Shown here one piece after another: positions 1-8,569 of a stretch of 37,874 nucleotides of DNA; positions within the stretch are counted from its first letter, which is position 1; every line of letters begins with the position of its first letter. Made by a program: the position numbers and the translations under genes. A model generated the notes under the pieces. That model was not told the origin of the DNA and made no database searches. It was given only the letters and a program-made list of their open reading frames with translations. The DNA is taken from the NCBI GenBank assembly GCA_964556165.1, contig CAZKVH010000015.1, forward strand, positions 1 through 37,874. Reading direction: 5' to 3'. The stretch comes from JAQVEM01 sp964556165 (GTDB taxonomy: Bacteria; Actinomycetota; Humimicrobiia; Humimicrobiales; Humimicrobiaceae).

Positions 1-226
1 CTGATTCTTCCGGCGGTAGATTTACGATGCCGATCTTGATCAGCTCCGTTTCTGCGGCCTCTTCTTCTGCAACTTCTTCTTCCTCAGCTACTTCCTCTTC
101 CTCAGCTGCTGCTTCTTCCTCAGCTACTTCCTCTTCCTCAGCTGCTGCTTCTTTACAACCGGCAAAAGTTGCAAGCATTGATACGCTAAAAACAACTACT
201 AACATCCATATTAATATCTTTTTCAC
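1..226 (-). CDS. Substrate-binding lipoprotein of a sugar-type ABC transporter (5' part only)
   Basis: Only the first 75 codons are inside the window; the gene runs off the left edge. It starts at GTG 226-224 behind AAGGA with 8 nt spacing. The product has a lipoprotein signal (Lys-Lys, hydrophobic stretch, lipobox ending in Ala-Gly-Cys at about residue 24). An acidic Glu/Ala linker follows, then the start of a mature domain with IKIGIVNLPP, typical of periplasmic binding proteins of the ribose/galactose class. The signal peptide and the long leader resemble those of the binding protein at 26541, so the two are probably paralogs from separate transport operons. The opposite-strand Ser-rich reading frame here is an artefact of the repetitive linker. 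The ligand cannot be judged from this fragment. Confidence 0.75.
   Translation of the reverse strand, partial: MKKILIWMLVVVFSVSMLATFAGCKEAAAEEEEVAEEEAAAEEEEVAEEEEVAEEEAAETELIKIGIVNLPPEES
77..148 (-). repeat. Two exact tandem copies of a 36-bp unit in the lipoprotein linker
   Basis: Positions 77-112 and 113-148 are identical. Read on the minus strand they encode a 12-residue Ala/Glu-rich unit just after the lipidated cysteine. The linker probably spaces the binding domain from the membrane and is likely length-variable between strains. Confidence 0.9.
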
Positions 227-523
227 TTCTTATATCCTTTCTTTATAATAATTTAAACCTAAAGAAATAATTTTGTCTAAGACCACCTCCTGAATTCTTT
301 ACTTTTGACATTGTTTCTGATAGATTTTCTTTGAGATTTGTTCGGGTTTGCGTCATGATTATGAAACTCATTAAACGCCCTGGGCAAATCTCTTTTTTAT
401 AGACCCCACCTCCTCTATTTTGATGTTTTATTGCTTAAGATTTACTTTTTTACTAAAAATGAAAAATATTATATTAATAAATTTATTATTTTTTGATGGC
501 ATGAGCATAGGTTTTATTATTTG
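227..523 (-). promoter_or_regulatory. Long (about 300 nt) leader with two internal GAGGTGG motifs
   Basis: No gene is visible between the putative start site near 523 and the GTG at 226. The leader has a very strong Shine-Dalgarno-like GGAGGTGG at about 403-411 and again at about 284-291. Neither is followed at usable distance by a start codon of a credible gene. The 26254-26540 leader has the same motif. The function is unknown; a structured regulatory leader or a ribosome standby site are possibilities. The interval 559-798, upstream of corA on the other strand, shows nothing recognisable. Confidence 0.35.
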
Positions 524-529
524 TTAGTA

Positions 530-558
530 ATCTTACTTAACAATAATTTTTTTGTCAA
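530..558 (-). promoter_or_regulatory. Sigma70-type promoter for the left binding-protein operon
   Basis: On the minus strand, TTGACA (558-553), a 17-nt spacer and TAAGAT (535-530). From the -35 on, 28 of 36 positions match the promoter at 26218 that drives the other binding-protein operon. Confidence 0.6.
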
Positions 559-798
559 CTCTTTTTTTCCAACCATCAATTTTATGAGTTATAAATAATC
601 TATGTTCTCTAATAAATTCCTCCTGCACGAAACCTGAATAAATATCAGCTGTGTGTTATTAAGATTATTTTGAAATAAAATCTCAAATAATGTTACAAAT
701 ACAAAATGAGTAAAAGAAATCTATCAATATATTTGTATTTCTTTTTTTTACAAATAATTATAAAATTTTTCAAAGACATAATTTCAGGAGATTTCTTA

Positions 799-1764
799 AT
801 GAACATTCTTATATATGATAGGAACACGAAAAAACTAATTAATAAAAAAACCATAAAGGCTGTCTCGTCATATATAAATAACCCCGACTACATGCTCTGG
901 GTAGACATTGAAAGCCCCGCCAAGGAAAACATGCAATTCTTGAGGAAACACTTTAACTTCCATCCTCTTGATATAGAGGACTGCCTCAGTATAATTGAGA
1001 GACCCAAGCTGGATGAATACGATGACTATTTTTTCCTGGTTCTTCATATCCCCCACTTCATAAAGCAAACCGGAAGGCTGGTGCCTTTAAGTGTCAATAT
1101 TTTCATCGGAAACAACTATCTTGTAACTGTGCATCGAGGTCTTTGCAAACCCATACAGGATGCTCTCGATTACATCAAGGAAAACCGGCAGATACTGGAT
1201 AAGGGTTCTGGTTACCTCCTTCACAAAGTGATTGACTCTCTAATCGATTATAATTTCCCAATACTGAATAAAATTTATAGAAATATCCAGAATGTTGAAG
1301 ATGAAATATTTAAAAAGGCAAGCAGCAAGAATGTAAGGGACATACTTTTAATTAGAACAAATATACTAATTTTTAGAAATATAATTTTCCCGCAAAGGAA
1401 GCTTCTTAAAACACTCGAGATAAAAGACATGGAATTTTTAATAGAGGCTCTTGAGGTTTATTTTAGCGATATAGTAGACCACGTGGAAAAAATCTGGGAC
1501 ACTCTTGAGAATTACAAAGAACTAATAGAAGGCGTGCACGACGCCCACCAATCCCTACTGTCAAATAAAATTAATGACATTATGCGAATACTTACCATAT
1601 TTTCTGTTGTTATTCTACCTCTCACCCTTATATCAGGAATTTACGGTATGAATATTTCCCTACCCCTTGAGGGCTTCCCTTTTATATTCGTTATAATCAT
1701 GGCCTCGATGATAATAATATCTATAGGGATGCTAATTTACTTTAAACATAAAGACTGGCTGTAA
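799..1764 (+). CDS. corA: CorA-family magnesium/divalent cation transporter
   Basis: CorA forms a pentameric channel for Mg2+ (also Co2+ or Ni2+) in the inner membrane. The 321-residue product has the usual layout: a long acidic/charged cytoplasmic N-terminal domain, then two C-terminal membrane helices. The signature YGMN lies at about residues 283-286 at the end of the first helix, and a basic tail (KHKDWL) follows the second. The ATG at 799 is chosen because AGGAG (786-790) lies 8 nt upstream. An in-frame ATG at 706 would add 31 hydrophobic residues not expected in CorA and has no ribosome-binding site. The gene ends 2 nt before the convergent lipoprotein gene, with no clear terminator between them. 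Confidence 0.92.
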   Translation: MNILIYDRNTKKLINKKTIKAVSSYINNPDYMLWVDIESPAKENMQFLRKHFNFHPLDIEDCLSIIERPKLDEYDDYFFLVLHIPHFIKQTGRLVPLSVNIFIGNNYLVTVHRGLCKPIQDALDYIKENRQILDKGSGYLLHKVIDSLIDYNFPILNKIYRNIQNVEDEIFKKASSKNVRDILLIRTNILIFRNIIFPQRKLLKTLEIKDMEFLIEALEVYFSDIVDHVEKIWDTLENYKELIEGVHDAHQSLLSNKINDIMRILTIFSVVILPLTLISGIYGMNISLPLEGFPFIFVIIMASMIIISIGMLIYFKHKDWL

Positions 1765-1765
1765 A

Positions 1766-2677
1766 TCAGGCCCCGGTTTTTACCTCGTCCTCAAAAAATA
1801 CCCCGAACCTGTAATGCGTAAACTCGGGCAGATACTCATCAAGCATAAGCTCCAGTTTAAACTTCTGTTCTTCACCGGGAATCATTTCTTTCCTTAAAGT
1901 GTAACATTTTCTTATAAATACCACCTGTTCTCTATCATTGTAAAAAGTGCTAAAAACCTCGATATTTTTTATTCTTACTTCGCCTATATTAATTATTCTT
2001 CCCTCTACGACCATATACTTTCCATCACCTGTGAAATAACGCCTTTCCTCTTCCACTACAGGATTCCCATCAAAACTTCTGTTATAATCCTTGTAGTCTA
2101 CCCCCACCCTTATCCTGTATATCTCTATAAACCTATCCTTTTCATCCATATAATAATAAAAAGGTAGCCTGCTCCCGGCACCAAGATAATTAACAAGAGC
2201 CGGGGTATCACCTGAAATTATAGCCTCGTCTTTTTCGTCGTAGAAATCAAATGTAAACCTTATATCTTTCTTGTTTACTTCAGATATATTTTCTGCTTCC
2301 CCCAGTATTATCAGATCTTCATATATATCTGTGGAGATATTGCAATTTTTTATCTCCATTCCAATCGCGCTTGTTATATCGAGCTTGATTTTACCGGGGT
2401 CAAACAGGAATAGTCCTTCATCATATAATTTTCCTTCTCCAGTACCGGNNNNNNNNNNNNNNNNNNNNNNNNNNNNNNNNNNNNNNNNNNNNNNNNNNNN
2501 NNNNNNNNNNNNNNNNNNNNNNNNNNNNNNNNNNNNNNNNNNNNNNNNTTTAAAAACGTCGTATATCGCACATGATGTTAATAACAGTGGCAGTAAAAAT
2601 GTTGTAATAATTATAAATATAAGAGGTTTATTTAATTGAGGCTTTTTAGGGCTAGCACTGGTCGCCTTTCTCCACAT
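1766..2677 (-). CDS. Lipoprotein with FxLYD-like domains, interrupted by an assembly gap
   Basis: The N-terminus has a hydrophobic segment ending in a lipobox-like LLLTSC, so the product is probably a membrane-anchored lipoprotein. After the gap there are two similar beta-rich repeats. Each has a pattern like 'GEAENISE...FDFYDEKDE' or 'GRIINIGE...FYNDREQ...PGEEQKF'. This fits the FxLYD family, extracellular domains of unknown role. The 100 Ns at 2449-2548 interrupt the coding sequence, so length and frame across the gap are unknown. The ATG at 2677 is preferred, and the start overlaps the 3' end of panD. An upstream in-frame ATG at 2716 would overlap panD further. It lies last in the leftward pan run, perhaps by read-through only. 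Confidence 0.6.
   Translation of the reverse strand: MWRKATSASPKKPQLNKPLIFIIITTFLLPLLLTSCAIYDVFKXXXXXXXXXXXXXXXXXXXXXXXXXXXXXXXXXXGTGEGKLYDEGLFLFDPGKIKLDITSAIGMEIKNCNISTDIYEDLIILGEAENISEVNKKDIRFTFDFYDEKDEAIISGDTPALVNYLGAGSRLPFYYYMDEKDRFIEIYRIRVGVDYKDYNRSFDGNPVVEEERRYFTGDGKYMVVEGRIINIGEVRIKNIEVFSTFYNDREQVVFIRKCYTLRKEMIPGEEQKFKLELMLDEYLPEFTHYRFGVFFEDEVKTGA
2449..2548. other. Assembly gap (100 Ns)
   Basis: A run of exactly 100 N is the conventional scaffold placeholder, so the true distance is unknown. Everything predicted across it, including the lipoprotein length, is provisional. Confidence 0.99.
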
Positions 2678-3035
2678 GGTCTTTCTCACCTGTAATCCTA
2701 TTTCCTTCATCCACATATATTATTTTAGGTTTATGCTTTAATGCCTCTTCGCTTCCCATGTAAATAAAAGAAAAAATTATTACCCTGTCTCCCTTTAATA
2801 TCTTTCTCGCAGCTGCTCCATTCATGCAAATCTCACCGCTGCCTCTCATTCCTTCTATAGCATAGGTCTCCAGCCTCTCTCCGCTGTCAACACTAACAAC
2901 CATTACCTTTTCGTAAGGAAGTATTCCCGCATGCTCCATTAATTCCTTATCTATTGTTATGCTTCCCTCATAATCAATTTCAGCACCAGTTACAGTAGCT
3001 CTGTGAATCTTGCTTTTTAACACGTTTATTAGCAT
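2652..3035 (-). CDS. panD: Aspartate 1-decarboxylase
   Basis: PanD converts L-aspartate to beta-alanine, the second substrate of PanC. It is a pyruvoyl enzyme made by self-cleavage of a Gly-Ser bond. The required site is present in YEGSITID at about residues 22-29, and N-terminal KSKIHRATVT and C-terminal MGSEE..KPKIIYVDE are typical. Length is 127 residues, as usual. The ATG at 3035 is chosen because GGAG lies 6 nt upstream; an in-frame GTG at 3047 would add four residues and overlap that site. It is last of the panG/B/C/D genes, 67 nt downstream of panC. Confidence 0.95.
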   Translation of the reverse strand: MLINVLKSKIHRATVTGAEIDYEGSITIDKELMEHAGILPYEKVMVVSVDSGERLETYAIEGMRGSGEICMNGAAARKILKGDRVIIFSFIYMGSEEALKHKPKIIYVDEGNRITGEKDHVEKGDQC

Positions 3036-3102
3036 TTTATTCTCCACATATACGATTTAGCTTTAGCAAATATTCTTATACTTAAATCTTATTAATATAC
3101 TT

Positions 3103-3960
3103 TTATAATTTTATAACCATATTGTCAATAAGCCTTGTGCTTCCAATCCACGCCGCTACCGCTACCAGTATGCTTCTGCCGCTCTCCCCTGCTTCACTTA
3201 TTTCTTGCAGGTTTAATGGATTTCTGAACTCAATATAATCCACCCTGCTGATGTACCTGTTCTTCTCCAATTCTTTTATCATTTCGGTGCGGACCACCCT
3301 GAGGTTTTTTTCTCCTCCTTTGATCATATCCTTTGCTTTATTTAAACATTTATACAAAATACCTGCGTTTTCTCTTTCCTTCCTGTCAAGGTATCTGTTC
3401 CTGGAACTCATGGCAAGACCGTCTTCCTCCCTGACTGTTGGCACTCTAACGATTTCCACATCAACATTTAAGTCATCTACCATCCTCTTCACGATCATCA
3501 TTTGCTGATAGTCTTTTTCTCCAAAGTAAGCCCTGTTTGCTTTAGTAATATTTAATAGCTTCAGAACCACGGTAGCCACTCCCTTAAAATGTCCCTGCCT
3601 GTACGCCCCGCACATAATATCTCCGAGCCCTTCAACCTCAACAAATGTTTTGTGTTCAGATTTATACATTTCACTTGCTGCAGGGTAGAACACGTAGTCC
3701 ACACCCTCTTTCTCTGCGAGGTGCCTGTCCCTGTTAATATCTCTCGGGTACTTTTCAAAATCCTCCCCGGGACCAAATTGTGCCGGGTTAACAAATATAC
3801 TTAATACCACAACTTCACACTGTTTTCTTGCCATCCTTATAAGTCTTAAATGACCTTCATGTAAAAACCCCATGGTTGGAACAAGGCCTATTGTCTTCCC
3901 TCTTTTGCGAATGCTTTCAGCAAGCAGGGTAAACTCCTTAATTTTTTTAATAGTTTTCAT
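3103..3960 (-). CDS. panC: Pantothenate synthetase (pantoate-beta-alanine ligase)
   Basis: PanC joins pantoate and beta-alanine with ATP to give pantothenate, the coenzyme A precursor. The nucleotidyltransferase motif is clear in VPTMGFLHEGHLRLI at about residues 27-41. It is followed by FVNPAQFGPGEDFEKYPR, YFGEKDYQQ and the KMSKS-equivalent SSRNRYL. Length is 285 residues from the ATG at 3960. A TTG at 3972 is also in frame but lacks a ribosome-binding site, and PanC proteins usually begin MK.I..I. It sits between panB and panD in the leftward cluster. Confidence 0.95.
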   Translation of the reverse strand: MKTIKKIKEFTLLAESIRKRGKTIGLVPTMGFLHEGHLRLIRMARKQCEVVVLSIFVNPAQFGPGEDFEKYPRDINRDRHLAEKEGVDYVFYPAASEMYKSEHKTFVEVEGLGDIMCGAYRQGHFKGVATVVLKLLNITKANRAYFGEKDYQQMMIVKRMVDDLNVDVEIVRVPTVREEDGLAMSSRNRYLDRKERENAGILYKCLNKAKDMIKGGEKNLRVVRTEMIKELEKNRYISRVDYIEFRNPLNLQEISEAGESGRSILVAVAAWIGSTRLIDNMVIKL

Positions 3961-4035
3961 CCAGTTTTCCAATCAATAAATACTTTAAAATTCGTAGCTC
4001 TGTTTCTAAAAGAAAATATTTTTAACAGGCTATTC

Positions 4036-4839
4036 TTAGTAAGAGTGTTCCTTTCCGGGGAACTTCTTGTTCTTTACCTCTTCTATATACTTCCTATAAC
4101 AATCCTTCATCTCTTTTCCAATCTCTGCATACCTCTTTGAAAATTTGGGTACAAATTTATCATAAAGTCCGAGCATATCCTGTGTCACGAGAACCTGACC
4201 GTCGCAATCAATGCCTGCACCTATCCCTATTATTGGTATGTTCACCTCGCCTGTTATTCTCTTCGCAAGTACAGCAGGTACCTTTTCCAGAACTATTGAG
4301 AATGCGCCTGCTTTTTCTAGAGCCCTGGCGTCTTCTAACATCCTGGATGCCTGCTCCTCGTCTTTTCCTCTTACACCATAACCACCAAACTGGTAAACCG
4401 ACTGAGGAGTTAGCCCGAGGTGTCCCATTACGGGTATTCCAGTTTCTACCAGTCTTTTTACTGTATCAAAAAACTCTGCTCCACCTTCTATCTTAACTGC
4501 TTCCGCCCCTGCCTCTTTCAGAAGCCTTCCAGCATTTCTTAATGCTTCTTCCAAGCTTACCTGATAAGACATAAACGGCATATCGCAAATAACCATTGCT
4601 CTCTCCACTCCCCTGCTAACTGCTTTGCAGTGGTGTATCATTTCCTCCATTGTTACAGGTATCGTATTTTCATAACCGAGCATAACGTTACCAACCGAGT
4701 CCCCTACCAGTATTAAGTCTATTCCACACTCATCAAGCTGGGATGCCATCAGGTAGTCGTATGCTGTCAGCATTGTGATTTTCTCTCCTTTTATCTTCAT
4801 CTCAAACAATCTGGTCTTCGTTACTTTCACAGAATCCAT
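4036..4839 (-). CDS. panB: 3-methyl-2-oxobutanoate hydroxymethyltransferase
   Basis: PanB transfers a hydroxymethyl group from methylene-tetrahydrofolate to 2-oxoisovalerate to give ketopantoate, the first committed step of pantothenate synthesis. The (beta/alpha)8 barrel motifs are present: KITMLTAYDY near residue 20, LILVGDSVGNVMLG near 43, VKIEGG, MGHLGLTPQSV and IPIIGIGAG. Mg2+-binding and catalytic residues (Asp in GDS, Glu in KIEGG) appear intact. Its ATG overlaps the stop of the upstream gene (TAATG), indicating translational coupling. Length is 267 residues, normal for the family. Confidence 0.95.
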   Translation of the reverse strand: MDSVKVTKTRLFEMKIKGEKITMLTAYDYLMASQLDECGIDLILVGDSVGNVMLGYENTIPVTMEEMIHHCKAVSRGVERAMVICDMPFMSYQVSLEEALRNAGRLLKEAGAEAVKIEGGAEFFDTVKRLVETGIPVMGHLGLTPQSVYQFGGYGVRGKDEEQASRMLEDARALEKAGAFSIVLEKVPAVLAKRITGEVNIPIIGIGAGIDCDGQVLVTQDMLGLYDKFVPKFSKRYAEIGKEMKDCYRKYIEEVKNKKFPGKEHSY

Positions 4840-5768
4840 TATATTTCCTTTCTATGTTCCAGTATTTTTTTTAGCTCACGCAGGATACCGTCGTTTATCC
4901 ATTTATTCCTGCTGGCTATTTTAACTGTCTCTAATCCAAGCTTCCTATATAAATCAACCTCTTCCTCCGTAAAGTATTTTCTAAGGTTTTCAATGTGGTC
5001 CCTTACCGTTCCAATATCCCCTCTCGCTATAGGACCCGTCAGGGATTTCTCCGTACCCATTTTTCTTACATTATCAATCGTTCCGTCTACCAGATATGTT
5101 ATGCATTCTAAGGATTCCTTGGGGCTTATTCCTGTTGCCCTAAATACCATTTCGGCATAATTCAGCAAAGTAACCAGATAATTCGACGCTATGCATGCCG
5201 CTGCATGATAAAGTGGTTTTTTCTCTTCTTCAATATCAATTACTCTCCCACCCATACTCTTAACCAGCATACTTGCAACCCTCTTTGAGTCCGGGTCTGA
5301 ACCCGCCAAACTAAATATAGTCCCCGCCATGGTTCTTATTGATTCATCTATTGAAGCAAAGGACTTTAAAGGATGAATTGAAGCGGTTCTTGCTCCCGCG
5401 TCTTCAGCAGATTTCAAAACCCCGAGAGTTTTATTGCCGCTAAAGTGTATTACATAATAATCGCCCTGTTTTTTATTCTTTATTATACCGGATATCTCTT
5501 CACTTACTCTTTTTATTTCATCATCCGGGGTACAAATTAGAGCGCAGTCAGACATAAGTGCTGCTTCTTTGTTATCAATTGTAAAGAGCACATCTCCCGA
5601 ATCACTTCCAATAACTCTCCTTGCCCTATTAATCGAAGCGCCTGTCCTTGATGCCACTGCTCTTAGTTTTATGCCCGGAATATTTTTATTTTTAAAGATA
5701 TATCCTACAGTTGTTCCTACCCTCCCAGCACCTATGACGCATAAATTTAATGATTTCTTTTTTCTCAT
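4839..5768 (-). CDS. Rossmann/DUF2520 protein, probable ketopantoate reductase (PanG type)
   Basis: The N-terminus is a dinucleotide-binding Rossmann fold with GAGRVGTTVG at about residues 13-22. The C-terminal half has DUF2520 features: SIHPLKSFA, YHAAACIASNYLVTLL and LTGPIARGDIGTV. The family resembles ketopantoate and pyrroline-5-carboxylate reductases. From memory, proteins of this type were reported as ketopantoate reductases (PanG) in bacteria lacking PanE, and Mycobacterium keeps a DUF2520 gene beside panC-panD. Here it is translationally coupled to panB (1-nt overlap), and no other panE candidate is in the window. Ketopantoate to pantoate, the one missing step, is therefore the best inference. 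The substrate is not proven by sequence. An ATG at 5768 gives 309 residues. Confidence 0.8.
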   Translation of the reverse strand: MRKKKSLNLCVIGAGRVGTTVGYIFKNKNIPGIKLRAVASRTGASINRARRVIGSDSGDVLFTIDNKEAALMSDCALICTPDDEIKRVSEEISGIIKNKKQGDYYVIHFSGNKTLGVLKSAEDAGARTASIHPLKSFASIDESIRTMAGTIFSLAGSDPDSKRVASMLVKSMGGRVIDIEEEKKPLYHAAACIASNYLVTLLNYAEMVFRATGISPKESLECITYLVDGTIDNVRKMGTEKSLTGPIARGDIGTVRDHIENLRKYFTEEEVDLYRKLGLETVKIASRNKWINDGILRELKKILEHRKEI

Positions 5769-5801
5769 CTTTATTGCCCCGGTCTATACCTGCAATGAGG
5801 G

Positions 5802-6911
5802 TTATGAAACTCTTATTGGCATTAATAGGTAAATTACATTGCTGTTTTTTTCAGGTTTTATCAGAACAGGCTTAAGAGGGTCGTTAATTGACAACACTAT
5901 GTTTTTGCCATCTATTGTGCTTATCCCATCCATTAAAAACTCGGGATTAAAAGCAATTTCTATCTTATCATCTACGTATGAAACCTCCAGGTCCTCACTG
6001 GAATCACCCACCTCTTTTACACTCATGGATACGGTTATTTTTCCTTTATCTATTGTAAGCCTTACAGGTATGCTGTCCTGTGATATTGAAGATATCCTTT
6101 TTACTACATCCAGCATTCTTTCCTTTTCTACAAGTATCTCATGCCTTGACTCACCCGGAATAAGTTGCTTATACTCCGGAAACTTTCCGGAAAGCAATCT
6201 CGATACTATAATATCCTTCCTTTTTTCATCACCTTCCATATAAAAGCTTATCTGATTCTCCTCTATGCTTATCTCAATATCGCTTCCTTTATACTCACTT
6301 TTAGAAACACTGTCCAGGACCTTTGATGGTATAATAACACTTATCGGCTGCAGGTCTTTATCTACATTCTCTTTTGCAATAGCCAGTCTGTAGCTATCGG
6401 TTGCAACCATACTTAAAACCCCCTCTGTGATCTCAAACAGTATTCCAGTTAAAGTGGCCCTGCTTTCATCAACCGATGCTGCTTTCTGTACCTTGTTAAC
6501 AAGCAACCTGAACTTATCAGAACTTATTTTAAAATTCATCTCTCTTTTAACAACAGGAAATTCTGGATACTCCCCAACAGGCAGCGTATTAAGTGTAAAG
6601 AATGCTTTATCACATTCTATAACCACCTGGTTTGTTGAATTATTAAACCCTACCTCTATTTTAGACTCCTTTAAACTCTTTAATATATTAACAAAAACTC
6701 TTGCCGGCACGACTACTTTACCTTTTTCAATAACCTTTACGGGTGACTTACATTTTATACTCGTCTCCAGGTCGGTGCTGTACACAGTTAACTCTTTTTC
6801 GGTTTCCATCATAATACCGCTTAAAATAATAGTGGAATTCTTTGGATTTATTACCCTGCTTGCAAATAAAATCGATTCAAGAAGCCCTGTTTTTGTTGTT
6901 TGAAACTTCAT
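5802..6911 (-). CDS. dnaN: DNA polymerase III beta sliding clamp
   Basis: The clamp is a dimeric ring around DNA that tethers polymerase III and other proteins. The 369-residue length and three repeated clamp folds fit. Diagnostic stretches are FVNILKSLKES, the RATLTGILFE motif, ATDSYRLAIAK near residue 175, and a C-terminus ending in NVIYLLMPIRV, close to the usual YVLMPMRL. The ATG at 6911 has GAGAGG 6 nt upstream. It follows dnaA in the same direction with a 284-nt spacer that contains DnaA-box-like sequences. Confidence 0.97.
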   Translation of the reverse strand: MKFQTTKTGLLESILFASRVINPKNSTIILSGIMMETEKELTVYSTDLETSIKCKSPVKVIEKGKVVVPARVFVNILKSLKESKIEVGFNNSTNQVVIECDKAFFTLNTLPVGEYPEFPVVKREMNFKISSDKFRLLVNKVQKAASVDESRATLTGILFEITEGVLSMVATDSYRLAIAKENVDKDLQPISVIIPSKVLDSVSKSEYKGSDIEISIEENQISFYMEGDEKRKDIIVSRLLSGKFPEYKQLIPGESRHEILVEKERMLDVVKRISSISQDSIPVRLTIDKGKITVSMSVKEVGDSSEDLEVSYVDDKIEIAFNPEFLMDGISTIDGKNIVLSINDPLKPVLIKPEKNSNVIYLLMPIRVS

Positions 6912-7059
6912 TATAACCTCTCTAAGAATATTTAAAATATAAACATATTCTATTATATATAATATTTAATTTAAATAGTTAGTAATAGCTATAGTGTTTG
7001 TTGAGAGTGTTAGAAAACATATAGGATGACACAGGAAAGGCAATAGAACGATATGTGGA

Positions 7060-7190
7060 TGTTGATAACAAAGTTAAGTAATGTTTAAAGTCTGTGAAAT
7101 TTAAGTGTTTGCTATTTATTATTTTTTTATTTAACAAAAAACACCTGTTTTTGTTTATAAATAATATAGTTTATTAACACTTTATAAACA
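7060..7190. promoter_or_regulatory. DnaA-box-like sites in the dnaA-dnaN spacer
   Basis: TGTTGATAA at 7060-7068 is the exact complement of TTATCAACA, the same box as at 9525 in the main origin. TTATTAACA (7171-7179) and TTATAAACA (7182-7190) each differ by one base and are phased by 11 bp. The spacer 6912-7195 is very A+T rich. It could be a second origin part (bipartite oriC) or a site of DnaA control of dnaN. Confidence 0.5.
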
Positions 7191-7195
7191 TTCTT

Positions 7196-8557
7196 TTAAG
7201 ATGAAGTTTTAATCTTGTTTGTTATTTCCTGTATCTGTATATAGACATTTTTATCTGTGTTTATAAGGCCTGATATCTTGGATATCGCGTATATGACGGT
7301 TGAGTGATCCCTGTCACCAAACGCCCTGCCTATACTTGGAAGGGAGCTGCTTGTCAGCTCACGGGAGAGATACATAGCAAGCTGCCTCGCATGTGATATA
7401 AATTTACTTCTTTTAGCGCTCAATATGTCACTTATTGGTATTGAGAAATATTTTGAGACTTCCTTTATAATAGACTGTATGCTTGTCCGGTGTTCAATAT
7501 CGTCTGGTAGTATATCTTTTAATATGCTCCTTGCTGTTTCCAGGTCGGGCTTTGATTTTGTTAATGAGGAGAATGCTATTATTCTGGTGAGCGCCCCTTC
7601 GAGTTCCCTGATATTTGATGTAATTTTCTCTGCTATAATATTGAGTATGTTGTCCGGGGCTACTATTCCTTCCCTCTCGGAGTATTTTTTTAATATTGCA
7701 AAGCGTGTTTCGAAATCGGGTGGAGTTATGTCTGTAACAAGACCCCACTCAAATCTGGAACGAAGTCTTTCCTCCAGGGTTGTTATGTTTTTTGGTGGTC
7801 GGTCGCTTGATAGAACTATTTGTCTGTTTGTATCGTGTAATGCGTTAAAAGTGTGGAAGAATTCTTCCTGGCTTGCTTCTTTATCTTCAAGGAAATGTAT
7901 ATCATCAACGAGCAATACATCGTTGTTTCTATAACTCTCTTTAAAAGAGAAGATATCCTTATATCTTAGCGCGTTAATGAAATCATTCAGGAACTTCTCG
8001 GCTGATACATATTTTACTGTCTTATCGGGGTTAAGCTGTAGAGTGTATTGTCCTATTGCATGTAAAAGGTGTGTCTTCCCAAGACCGACACCTCCGTATA
8101 TAAAGAGAGGGTTATAGGCTTTACCGGGCTTCTCGCTTACAGCAAGAGATGCGGTACAGGCAAACCGGTTGCTGCTGCCGACTATAAATGTATCAAATGT
8201 GTATTTTGAATTAAAGGAAGAGCTCCTGTTTATCCTGTTTGAATTTGTTTTAACGCTGCCTGTATCGACTGTATATTCTTCATAGTTATCGGTTGAATCA
8301 TCTTTTTTTCTGGGTAGAGTGATTATCTTGATCTTATATGAATTGTTCGTGACCTTTTTGATTGACTCGGCCAGAATCTCTATGTATCTGGACTCAAGCC
8401 ACTCTTTTGCAAAGGGACTGTTTACGGAAATTGTCAGGCAGTTTTTTTTTAAAGATACGGGAGTTATATGCTCAAACCAGGCCTTATATGTTGGAATATT
8501 TATTTTGTTTTTGACATCATCAAGGGTGCTTTTCCAGATGTTCTGTATTTCTGCCAT
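7196..8557 (-). CDS. dnaA: Chromosomal replication initiator DnaA
   Basis: DnaA binds boxes at oriC and unwinds DNA when loaded with ATP. Domain I (residues 1-80) is followed by a short Asn/Ser-rich linker. The AAA+ domain has Walker A GGVGLGKTH at about 155-163 and Walker B LLVDDIHFL at about 213-221. Sensor and arginine-finger regions include ERLRSRFEWGL. The C-terminal helix-turn-helix carries GDRDHSTVIYA, the DnaA signature, near residues 415-425. Length is 453, normal. The start lies 12 nt after the stop of the upstream ATPase gene, suggesting a shared transcript, and dnaN follows. Confidence 0.98.
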   Translation of the reverse strand: MAEIQNIWKSTLDDVKNKINIPTYKAWFEHITPVSLKKNCLTISVNSPFAKEWLESRYIEILAESIKKVTNNSYKIKIITLPRKKDDSTDNYEEYTVDTGSVKTNSNRINRSSSFNSKYTFDTFIVGSSNRFACTASLAVSEKPGKAYNPLFIYGGVGLGKTHLLHAIGQYTLQLNPDKTVKYVSAEKFLNDFINALRYKDIFSFKESYRNNDVLLVDDIHFLEDKEASQEEFFHTFNALHDTNRQIVLSSDRPPKNITTLEERLRSRFEWGLVTDITPPDFETRFAILKKYSEREGIVAPDNILNIIAEKITSNIRELEGALTRIIAFSSLTKSKPDLETARSILKDILPDDIEHRTSIQSIIKEVSKYFSIPISDILSAKRSKFISHARQLAMYLSRELTSSSLPSIGRAFGDRDHSTVIYAISKISGLINTDKNVYIQIQEITNKIKTSS

Positions 8558-8569
8558 AATATCCTTATA

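Noticed and set aside
27..248. Ser-rich plus-strand open frame
   Set aside because: It is the reverse complement of the Glu/Ala-rich linker of the minus-strand lipoprotein; low complexity and no homology-like features.
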